Shown piece by piece: positions 55,271-64,000 of a stretch of 64,000 nucleotides of DNA (the stretch's first letter is position 1; each line of letters opens with the position of its first letter). Below the pieces are notes generated by a model. The model had not been told where the DNA came from. It saw nothing but the letters and a program-made list of their open reading frames with translations, and did not search any database. The DNA lies in NCBI RefSeq assembly GCF_029227915.1, contig NC_079883.1, forward strand, positions 27,156,001 to 27,220,000. Reading direction: 5' to 3'. The stretch is from Hydractinia symbiolongicarpus (lineage: Eukaryota; Cnidaria; Hydrozoa; Anthoathecata; Hydractiniidae). A program made the translations under genes and the position numbers.

Positions 55271-56933
55271 CCATTTCTTGCTTCTTTTTTCTTTTAGGCC
55301 AAAATAACCAATTAGAATGTTGATTTTTGGCTTTTTTATGTATTACTTAGCATATATTTAAAAAGAAACGATGTAAGGCTTTTAAAAAGTTAGTTCTTAA
55401 AGCAAGATCATAAGACCTCTATCCTATTATTTCAGAGATGCAAAGTACACTTTCCTGTCCTGTTATAACAAAAATTATAAGTTTGAAGTTCAGTTTGATA
55501 GCTTTCCACACAACTGGGTCAATCAACGCAATGTAATACTATGGAAAAAGAAAAATACAATTTTAATGACTGCTATTTGCTCATTCTAGTAGACATGTTT
55601 AAGAACACAGCATAACGTGATAATTTAGTATGCAGCCTAACCCGGCGCACATAACTATTTTTCCGATGAAATGAGTAGACTTTTAGTCAGCTTGTTAAAA
55701 TAGCGTATCTAATACATTACAAAATATTAAAAATGAATTCAGCTAGTTTCAATTCAACAAAGCATTATTTCAACGCAAATGGGCAATTTCGACTGATATT
55801 TGCATTGGAAAACAATGTCTTGTCGTATTATGAGTTTTAAAGAAGCCCAAAAATACATGCTCCCCCATGACCACAAAACTTGTCTCCCTAATTCATTTTT
55901 TTCAAGAAAAAGTGAAAATAAAGGTAACATCAAAATCTGTCACTTTTAAAGACAATTCACTTTGATCGTTAGCGGTAAGTCAGTTTACAGTGCGCGGTGC
56001 AAGTCTCTACGATGGAGTTCACCACAGACTGCCTAAATATAGATAACGCAAATATATGTTATAAAAAACGCCCATTACGAATAGCCCTTGTCATATATGA
56101 ATAGAAAGTCCTTAATGTATGACGTCATACCATGGGTGCACTTTGTCTTCAGCTGTTCCAATTTACAATACCTCTGTGGACTGCCACCCAAACTGACAGC
56201 TGAAATGACGGCTTCTGTGGAAAACAAGCCTAGGTACCAGTCCTGTTTTACCTATAGTTTTACGTTAACATAAGTGAGAACATAATAGGACTGGAAGCCA
56301 GTTTGGATAATATATTGCTATTGTACTAGCTAGACTTAAAAGTGAGTAGAGAAATATTTTCTTTCCTTTTATTTTCATGAATGGTTCGTTTAACACAATA
56401 TGGCACAAAATTTGGTGTTCTTAACTTTTATATGTTTGAGTGTCACGCTTCATGTATCAGGACTCCTCTTCGGTTATAAAAAGAGTAAAGCGGAGGTATT
56501 TGTATATTTTTTATGATAATAATTCGATTCTTTTTTCTTTTATTGCCATTATTATTTCTTGCAGAATTTTATTCACTTATATATATATTTGCATATTTTT
56601 CTTCCCGCCAAATACCCTTTTTCTTTTATATAGGAATGTGCTTTACAAGACTATCAAACTAGAATTTCAGGTTAAAAACAAGAACAAAAAAGAAATGAGA
56701 ATAATGACTAGCCTTGTCTCGGTATCTTTACTAACAAATTTACAATCATTCTTGTTATTCACCTATCATCTATCTGATTTTAAACTAATTATTTGAATAA
56801 AGTTCTAATTATTTGAATAAAGTTGAAACACAAGAGGCTTTCTTCTCTAAAAACTTTTAAAATTCTACGACGAATGATAATTTGTTCTGACAAAATTTAA
56901 AGTGTTGTATCAATGCGCAAACAGAAAAGCTTC

Positions 56934-56994
56934 ATCCCCAGGATTGCTTGGCCCTTGACTAGTTATTTTGAGCGGTCGCTGGGAAACGGGGTTG
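56934..56994. repeat. foldback element fragment
   Basis: CATCCCCAGGATTGCTTGGC at the left and GGTCGCTGGGAAACGGGGTT at the right, about 60 bp, internally deleted. Confidence 0.6.
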
Positions 56995-57065
56995 ACAGAA
57001 ATCCTCAAAATCGTCAAGTAACAAAACTTTTTATCCACTATCTTTTTTAATTTTTTAAATTTTAG

Positions 57066-57776
57066 AGTTCTTTTTACACTTGCGCTGACTTAAAAACACG
57101 TGTACCGAGAGTGTATTCTGGTGTTCGATTCATCAGTTTACCGTCAGGATACTATGAAGTGTACTGCGAGATGAGCATCAACGGAGGAGGCTATACATTC
57201 GTTTCTGATACTTTACTCTCCACCATGACGCAGGAAGATTTGAACTTGTTGTTTCGCAATCGAACGGACGTCTTGATGAGAATCTCAAAACCAGATGGAT
57301 CACAGCCATACACTGTTGTCCGTCAGCTCAACCAAAGAAAAGGATTACGCATGTACCTTAACAATAAGTTCCTCATACAAAAACCTGCTAATAATCACAT
57401 GGGACAGTTTCTATATCTGGACACAATTTATGGCAAAAGTTTTCATAAAGGAGACATCAACGGAATAATATCAAATTCTAAACCTGTTACCTACAATACT
57501 TGCACTAAAGAATATCAAGGGCATTTTGCATTCTTCTTAAACCCGGACGAGCAAAAACCCCACCCATCCCACTCTCATTTGAGAATATATGAGGAAGGTG
57601 GTGTGGCGGTAGACTGGAGAGGAACCGCTAGAAGACCATACTCTGGGCGACGAATGCCAACAAATTACTTTTTCTTCACAGAGCTTCATTTTGGGGCTTG
57701 TGGCACCTACACTTCCAGTGATAGATGGTTAAGTTCTCGATATCCTGCTTTGGGTACAGCTATAGGCATGCGTTAA
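57066..57776 (+). CDS. last exon of a fibrinogen-like protein (USOMP5-like module)
   Basis: After the acceptor AAATTTTAG a phase-0 exon codes for 236 residues. It opens SSFYTCADLKTRVPRVYSGV, then YYEVYCEMSINGGGYTFV. Cys-x-Asp-Leu...Ser-Gly...Val-Tyr-Cys-[DE]-Met...Gly-Gly-Gly-[WY]-Thr is the start of a fibrinogen-related domain. The remainder (MTQEDLNLLFRN, YEEGGVAVDWRG, FTELHFGACGTYTSSDRWLS) lacks the vertebrate P-subdomain pattern. It agrees with what I recall of cnidarian proteins named uncharacterised skeletal organic matrix protein 5-like. Such modules are extracellular and carbohydrate- or matrix-associated. Four Cys (in TCAD, VYCEM, YNTCTKE and FGACGTY) could form two disulphides. The upstream exons with the signal or anchor are not identified; the ORF at 50971 is a candidate. 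Confidence 0.8.
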   Translation, partial: SSFYTCADLKTRVPRVYSGVRFISLPSGYYEVYCEMSINGGGYTFVSDTLLSTMTQEDLNLLFRNRTDVLMRISKPDGSQPYTVVRQLNQRKGLRMYLNNKFLIQKPANNHMGQFLYLDTIYGKSFHKGDINGIISNSKPVTYNTCTKEYQGHFAFFLNPDEQKPHPSHSHLRIYEEGGVAVDWRGTARRPYSGRRMPTNYFFFTELHFGACGTYTSSDRWLSSRYPALGTAIGMR

Positions 57777-57805
57777 ATAGGAGACACTTAAGAATAGTTT
57801 TCCCG

Positions 57806-57811
57806 AATAAA
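57806..57811 (+). promoter_or_regulatory. polyadenylation signal AATAAA of the fibrinogen-like gene
   Basis: Canonical AATAAA 30 bp after the stop codon, supporting this as the last exon. Confidence 0.65.
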
Positions 57812-59115
57812 TATGGAATTGTCAGAAAGTTATGGTTGTTTTTTTGTGTGTTTTTGTAATATTGATTTGATAAATTCGGTAAAAAAAACAACTTTTTTGA
57901 AAACTAACCTTCGTATCACTAGATTTTTTTCAGATTTTCAGATCGAGAAATAGGCCTAAAAATTTATCCGTAAACTTTGCACCGACTTCATTGTTTTAGG
58001 TGTCATCAGCTATAATGCCGGCCTTTTCTAAGTCAAATTATTATTACAAAATATTTCGTGGAACCTTAGTGAACAAGTTTGGAGAATGTGACACAAATTT
58101 GGGCTGACAAAATTTTAATTGACAAAGTATGAAAGTGTGTGCGTATTAAACGAGAAGTTATGTTAACGTCATGAACTCTTAAGTTTTACCCTGAAATAGA
58201 CTAAACAACCAAATTTTGTCAAAACTTGAGTGTGCCTTTTCTTAGTTGCACCTGAGTTCTTTGATTCCGTATTAATTTGGTTAATCAGGGAAAAACGTGC
58301 AGTGGATTTTATTTCATGATTGACTTAAATTAAAGTTTGGGCGTAAAATAAATTAACGTTGTTTTGATTTGGCTACATTTAAGAAATTCGTCAACTTTTG
58401 CCAAGTTTATCCAATATGCGTCATTCTATCAAGTCGAGATAGCCACATACTAAATGCAGAACGATGAAGGAAAGATAGCCTCTTTCTCCATTTTAGAATT
58501 TGCAAATTTAGATCATAATAAACATAAGTAGTCTTTTTATTTGTTAAAAATTTATAGTTTATATATACTATACAGCCATCAAAAAATATTTACAATATTT
58601 ATAACAAAAAAATGCTAAACGAAATATTTTAAATATATGTAAGGAAAATAATCGTAAAAACTTAAATTAACACAATGGGTATTTATTAACTCCAATTTTC
58701 ACTTAGGGCGTTATCTTAGGTAGGTGTTGCTAAGGGTGTTCTGTTGGGCGTTCTGTTCCCCAAAACGATTATTTTGTAGCAGTACAGAAAAGATTTCTAT
58801 CATCAAAATGTTTTACTTGCATCACCCATATATCAGCCTCGTTTTATTAAGCACAGCGCCGTGAGAGGCAAAAAATCTGTGAAAACGAGATTATTCTTGT
58901 ATAAAACACTGTATGGCATCAACTAAATCGTTCTTAATATTTAAAATTTTTTAAAAAAATGTTAAAAACTTAAAAATCATTTTGTGACCCTCTTCGTCGC
59001 TGTATGAGACTTTAAACGCGGTGTTTACACTCGGGCGTTTATTTGAGCTTTTGTAGCATTCATAATTCAGCATTTCTCATTCTACGATATTTCTTCTTTA
59101 AAATTTCAATCAACT
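57812..59115. other. intergenic between convergent genes
   Basis: AT-rich, no supported gene. A diverged foldback relic may lie near 58840-58895 (CAGCCTCGTTTT...AAAACGAGATT). Confidence 0.4.
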
Positions 59116-59357
59116 TTATTCGGTAACTTTGTTCACCATTTTGTCTAGCACTTTTGGACAGTTTAAACAAACTATAAATATGCATAGAAATCCTGGAATT
59201 ATGCCAGCTACAACTATTAATGAAGCAAAGTTGCCAACATCTTCGTCTTCTATCTCCTTTGCTCCCTCTGTTGTTGTTGTTGCCGTTGTTGTTATGTTTT
59301 TATATGACGTCACCGAGAAAATTGACGTAGTTGTAAAATCAATCTTTTTGTTTGGAG
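59116..59357 (-). CDS. last exon of a Thr-rich single-pass membrane protein
   Basis: On the minus strand a strong acceptor (CATTTTGTTTTTAG) opens a phase-1 exon. It encodes PNKKIDFTTTSIFSVTSYKN, a Thr stretch (ITTTATTTTEG), an acidic KEIEDEDVGN, a hydrophobic helix (FASLIVVAGIIPGFLCIFIV) and a short tail CLNCPKVLDKMVNKVTE. This is the C-terminal end of a type I membrane protein with a glycosylatable stalk. The stop TAA overlaps an AATAAA, so the 3' UTR may be very short. The phase-1 entry matches the two plus-strand TM exons at 26.3 and 30.9 kb, but the sequence is unrelated. Upstream exons in 59.4-64 kb were not found. Confidence 0.65.
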
Positions 59358-59440
59358 CTAAAAACAAAATGGTAGTTAGTCAGACTAGTCCCTACAAGAA
59401 ACGAGGAGTTTGAGTTAACTGTTTTATGTACTTGCTATTT

Positions 59441-59787
59441 GGTGGCCCGTCCTTTTTATACCGCATTATGTGCGTCTCGCTACTTGAGGTGCCATTTTGC
59501 GCAGAGATAGACAGACATCGACTATTATTTACGGGATTATTCGTCCAGTCATGTAATAATCTGCACGGGCGTCCGTCCTTAATATATCATATTATGTGTT
59601 TCCGTAACAAACAGACAAACAGACAAACGACGGCTAGTATTATAGAAACTATTCAAAAGCCCGTGGATAAATAAATGCACGGGGTCCCCCGTCCTTTATA
59701 GCTATATCGCATTTCGTGTTTCCGCAATACGCATTTTTTTCTCGCGCACAAACAGACAGACGGAATGCGGCTATAAAGAGACTAGTC
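59441..59787 (-). mobile_element. tandem array of degenerate Helitron-like units
   Basis: Read on the minus strand, three units follow head to tail. Each starts with a TCTATAATA-like end and a GCCG/GTCTGTCTGTTTGTC stretch, runs through GGAAACAC, then TATAAAGGACGG, and ends near CCCGTG...CACGGG-like hairpins. A CTAG followed by TCTCTTTATAGCCG at 59785 down to 59770 marks one unit's 3' end touching the next unit's 5' end. Same family as the elements at 19144 and 20702. Confidence 0.65.
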
Positions 59788-59799
59788 GGGAAACCAGGC

Positions 59800-62110
59800 G
59801 TCAAAATGCTGAGTTAAACCACAGTTTTAACAAATTTAACACCAAATTTTAACACTTTCATTTGTAATATAATATGAAGTTGAGAAATTAAAAACTGTTG
59901 GGATAATCACATGCATGCATTACAAGAAAAGGTTTTGCCTTAGTCCATCCTAAAAAACTGTAAGAGGACTTGTATTGAGTATTACAATTACAATCAAGTT
60001 TGAAAAAAGATTAGAATAGATGAGATGTTGGCAACGGTCTGAGATATAAATCAAACGAGGATAATTCTTACTGACGTAAGCATAGCCATTTTTCTCGATT
60101 TTCTTGACTTTCGCGAGCCGTAATATAGACATCGCAGAAACTGTGAATAACGCATCTTATGCACCCTATACATCTGCTTTGGTAGACCTGCCCCATCCTT
60201 TCATATATGTAGCATTCATCAGACGATGCTGTTTCGCTATTTCCAAAAATGGCTAAAGAGTTTTTTGGCCATTTTCCAAAAAATATAAAAGGGATTGTGG
60301 AGAAATATTTAGGTACTACAAGAAAGATATATCATTACACATACACACCCTCATCCCCATGTTTTTTTCCTTTTTGATATAGGAGTAGACGTTTTTTCTC
60401 TATCATAAAGGCAAAAGTCCCTTACGACAAGGGTGTACACATACATACCTTGCAATGAAGTATGGAAAAGCATAAGACATGAGAATAGAAGGAGATTCCT
60501 CATATTTAATTCAAGTCGGTAAATAATTCTACGAACCAATTCGTTCACTTTCTAGTGCTCTGCTAAAATAATTTCCTCGCTCTGTTACATAAATTTCCTC
60601 TCTGTTAATATCAGTGACCTTAAGATCATAAACCTCTTTTGTCAACAAACTCTTGTTTTGTTTAGTTCTTCAAACATTTAACATTTAAGCCGTAAGATAA
60701 AATAATATATTTATTTGAACGGCGCGCCATTAAGAATACTGGTAAGAAAAAAACAAGCGAATTGACACTAATGAAATTTCTCAATCGCGGTGAGTTGGGC
60801 ACTTAAACGCTGAATCAGCAACAATTGGAATACCGGCAATAGCAAACAAAGAAACTAACATATAAACATATATGTAAAAAAAATAAAAAATAAACCAAAA
60901 CAAAACAAAACAAAACAAGAAACAGAACAAACAAACATTTAAACAAACAAACAAGCAAACAAAACAAAACAAAGAGCTTATGACAAAAATATTTTAATAG
61001 ATTTTTTTTTTACTTTTGAATCATATTTTTTCAACACATGTTAGCTTACAAGTCCCGCTGTGTGTAAGCCATTTTAGATCTATATCCATGGAAACAACAG
61101 GCAAGTAAGGCGATAATTTTTAAAATAAAATTTATTTCTGGAATGACAAAACTTTTGATAGGCTCAGTTCATTTTTATAAATCAGCTGGAGTTTTTTTTT
61201 GTTATAGACCAAGCATTGTTTTTTGTTAAACATTGACACAGAGCCGTATAAGCCTGTTCACTTTGTGTATCTTTTTTTTATTAGCCAACATGTTTTTCAG
61301 CCTATTCTCCACTCCACGATTTTCTCCACGATTTTTAAATCCTGCTTAAAATAGCATTTTGCCTTTTAGATTCCAAACTCGTTTTTGAAGAAGACTTTGT
61401 TTCTCAAAATATGATTAGCTTTCCAAGGCTGGATTTGCCATTGACACTTCTGAAATTCCAATCCCCTTTCTACCAAATGAAGAGCCTTTTCGTAACAACC
61501 TAGTTTGCAGGAGTTATAGCTCTCCAACTAAGGGACGGGTTTTGCCCGGTTTTGTGCATGTGTACGTGATCTGCTAAAGGATAAAGTGAAGGAAGAGGAA
61601 AGTTGATTTCTTTGTAGCTGACGAGCAGTAATATCACAAACTTACAATTTTTTAAAAATTCAGGCTGGTGCGTTGTTAAAAAGTTACTTTTAATTTTTAT
61701 GACTTCGGCCTAGTGTTGTTCCTTAAAATTTTAGTTTTCCCTTATCGGTTGTATACATTGAACTTGGAGAAAACATAAACCTGAGAGGTTTTATAATAAA
61801 ATGAGTTACCTTATCGGAGATATAATCACCTTATCAATGACGCTGCTACATTCCCCTACTACGTTTTTTTTTCGAAAATGCTATGTAGTATTTTTCCCAT
61901 TATCAATATTCGTATTCTGTCTGCCAAATGACTGTTGAGATCATTTTGTGCTCAACATTAAAGGAAATATGCATAGTTTTCCTACGGCTTAGCTAGATGT
62001 TACACCTGGTGAGCAGCGATTAGTCTCCTACATAAAGAGATTTTCTTTTCAAATCTTCTTGTTTATATCAATAGCTTCGTGCTAAAGATGCACGAATTAG
62101 CATTGCTTGA
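59800..62110. other. no recognisable gene
   Basis: AT-rich with an AAAAC-type microsatellite at 60894-60972. A minus-strand frame near 60781-60880 begins MLVSLFAIAGIPIVADSAFK and could pass as a signal peptide, but no splice donor follows. Confidence 0.35.
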
Positions 62111-62157
62111 AATATGTAAGCGAATTCGTGGTATTTTTACACAGCCCAACGACTAGT
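62108..62157 (+). mobile_element. decayed Helitron-like 3' end
   Basis: AATTCGTGGTATTTTTACAC, then AGCCCAACGACTAG and T. It aligns base by base with the 3' hairpin and CGACTAG|T end of the element at 20702-20878, but with a weakened stem. Confidence 0.5.
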
Positions 62158-62596
62158 AGTTTTAGCAATTGCTTTGATCTTTTGAAAAGTCGTAAAACGA
62201 ACTAGACAACTTCGAGTCAAATTGAAAAATATTCTGTATCTTTCCTACATAAAATTTTCGTCATCCAAGATACATGTTCCCTTATTTTCTGCTTCAGTAA
62301 CTCGAGTCGTCATAGGCTATCACAGAATTGGATTGTGGTACTAAGCAACCTGTCAGCAACAAATCAGCCTGACTTTTCTGAAAAATTAGCAACATGCTGA
62401 ACAAAACAAAATTTTGTTGTTTATAGAGTTTATTGGTTTATTGGTGAACCAAATATTTTATAAAAAATCAAGTAACTTGTGGATTTTAGACTTACTTTAA
62501 AAAGGAAGTACCGAAAGAAATATTAACTGTTAATAGTTTGTATAATTTATCGCCGTTTATACATTAGTATGCTGATTTTATGTCTAATGTTTTTTG

Positions 62597-62740
62597 CAAC
62601 CTCGTCTCCATGGGATCTCGCCCTTTTGATATAACCGATACCTCTAACATCAGGCAACAGTTCACGTTGATATTTTAATCTTATTTCTAGAGGCTCCATT
62701 TTGTCTATTGATATATGTGACTAGCTTGGGATCGAGGTAG
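62597..62740. repeat. foldback element copy, longer centre
   Basis: Left CAACCTCGTCTCCATGGGAT, right AGCTTGGGATCGAGGTAG. Inner blocks are unlike those of other copies. Confidence 0.6.
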
Positions 62741-62758
62741 CTTTTTCTCTCGCAATAA

Positions 62759-62804
62759 ACACTTTTTACCCTGGCTAACCAGGGTAAACCAGGGTAAAAA
62801 GTGT
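62759..62804. repeat. inverted repeat, perfect 16-bp arms
   Basis: ACACTTTTTACCCTGG (62759-62774) and its exact reverse complement at 62789-62804, separated by 14 bases that include a further CCAGGGTAAA, so a partial direct repeat overlaps the stem. Confidence 0.85.
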
Positions 62805-64000
62805 CTATGCACCTTTTCCGCGCATGCGCGACTAAATATCAAAGTTTAATGTATTTTTCTTCATGGATAATTTGTAAGCGCTGGAAGTGCACTGTGTAAA
62901 GCATATTGAGCTCCAGGTTATTTAAGACGCGTTAAAACTGACGGTGTACGGATTATGTGTAATGATATCATGTTACCATGATGATACGTATAATTAGGCG
63001 GAACAAATTTCTGCTTAATTTCTAACCAATTCATAATTAATAGAACTGTAACCTCTTTCAGCTTAAACCTTTTTTTCTGGTTCTTTTGAGCGATTTTATT
63101 GATTACCAGAAGCCTATTTGGCATTGTTATTTGCTCGAGTGAAACAAATCCAACATAATCTTCAATAATCTTCAACATCTGTAAAATAGATTCATTCCTC
63201 ACACCTTAGTTGACCAAAAAAAATACCCTGGGTAATTTTTGTCGGAGTAGGTTGGAAGCAAAGTTTATATTTTAAAACAGTTACGTTTTTAGTTGCACTT
63301 TCAGACGAGAGTAGACTTTTTAATTACGGTTTACATGTACTAAGAAACAAGATAAGATGAAGATAAACTTATAAATGGAGGCTTTTACTGCTTTTAAGTT
63401 TGACAACATGAACATTATAAAAAATAATGAACAACAAAAAAGCATTGATAAGAGTTTTGTAGACATTTTTGTTGCATCGTTAACATCAAGAACATCTGTT
63501 TTTATTTCATTTTCTTCTGGGATAGCAAAAGCATAGAGGAATCTGTCACGTGGTTACTCCTACAGTTATCGTTCACGTGTGGCACAGGTAATCTAGAAGT
63601 ATAGCCTTTATAAAGTTTTATGTACTTGTTCTCCTTTTTCACTCTCCTCCTCATAGCCTATGTAGAAAATCTACTTAGAAAACAACTTTTTCTTTTTCGC
63701 TTGAAGCAAGAATCTGTTGCTTGAACCTGTCCATGCAATGCATTTTATGACGTCATTTTCTCACTAAGTAATCTCATTTTAAAACATAACGTCATTCGAT
63801 GTTAATTTTCATGCAATGCACAGGTGTCTCTCTGAACCTTCAAAAATGCGTGCATTACATGAGTTTTTATTTTGTCCAATAAATGTTTATAAAGGGCAGA
63901 CATAAACTCTTTAATAATACATTACTGACAATAAAAACAAAATGGCTAAATTTCTTACCGTCTGGCAAACCAAGAAAAGTGAAAACAAGAAACACTGATT
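62805..64000. other. no recognisable gene
   Basis: A 94-codon minus-strand ORF at 62918-63202 has no motif or convincing splice context. The rest is AT-rich. Confidence 0.35.

Larger units (their letters stand above)
51199..57065. other. non-coding or intronic, with foldback copies
   Basis: Foldback elements at 51351-51525, 55155-55270 and 56934-56994; a MITE-like block near 52565-52820. One weak exon candidate: after GTCTTCAG at 56152, a frame CSNLQYLCGLPPKLTAEMTA continuing to a CCTAG|GTACCAG donor near 56230. Its phase does not fit the exon at 57066, so it is not annotated as coding. Confidence 0.35.

Noticed and set aside
56152-56230. Coding exon of the fibrinogen-like gene
   Set aside because: Plausible splice sites, but its end phase does not match the phase-0 start at 57066.
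60781-60972. Signal peptide exon for the TM exon at 59116
   Set aside because: MLVSLFAIAGIPIVADSAFK looks signal-like, but no splice donor follows and the rest is an AAAAC repeat.
62918-63202. 94-codon minus-strand ORF
   Set aside because: No domain, no signal or TM, and no convincing start or splice context.

Overview
The window is eukaryotic and AT-rich. Its genes are sparse, have several exons with GT-AG introns, and sit in a large excess of transposon-derived and simple-repeat DNA. A cnidarian, probably a hydrozoan, is the best guess. The grounds are a fibrinogen-like C-terminal module of the type I recall from cnidarian skeletal-matrix proteins, a GPCR coded in a single exon, and a cnidarian-like mix of Penelope-like, Harbinger, pogo, Helitron and integrase-type elements. 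This is inference from sequence character, not a species assignment.

Layout. 1-9 kb: mostly non-coding, with one 66-bp minisatellite and a dispersed repeat. 9.17-10.21 kb (+): a class A GPCR. 11.4-16.4 kb: a palindrome-bearing TIR element, then an integrase-core (DDE) transposon that has itself been invaded by a Harbinger element and by a second TIR element. 18.9-21.4 kb: Helitron ends, a dead Penelope-like element, and a pogo/Tigger element interrupted by a Helitron. 22-32 kb: sparse, with a minisatellite and two paralogous last exons (about 26.3 and 30.9 kb) of single-pass membrane proteins. 32.7-38.2 kb (-): an eight-exon Rab GTPase, fully reconstructed at 217 aa, resembling Rab15, with three SINE-like repeats in its introns. 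39.96-40.55 kb (-): a 196-aa unknown protein. 42.15-45.83 kb (-): a three-exon, 555-aa ATF7IP/MCAF-like chromatin protein with a diagnostic C-terminal FN3 domain. 49.6 kb: a tRNA-derived SINE. 51.0 kb: a possible membrane-anchor ORF. 57.07-57.78 kb (+): the last exon of a fibrinogen-like protein. 59.1-59.4 kb (-): the last exon of a Thr-rich single-pass membrane protein. 59.4-59.8 kb: a tandem Helitron-like array. 60-64 kb: no recognisable gene.

A short foldback element with ends like CAACCTCGTTCCCAGGGC recurs at least twelve times across the window and is its most abundant family. I found no operon-like system, CRISPR array, rRNA or canonical stand-alone tRNA. The genes look like independent metazoan loci: vesicle traffic (Rab), heterochromatin (ATF7IP-like), signalling (GPCR) and cell surface or matrix (TM exons, fibrinogen-like exon). 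I do not see a convincing undescribed system. The most unusual items are the nested transposons, the foldback family, the paired TM-tail exons and the GPCR with a lysine where opsins carry their retinal-binding lysine.
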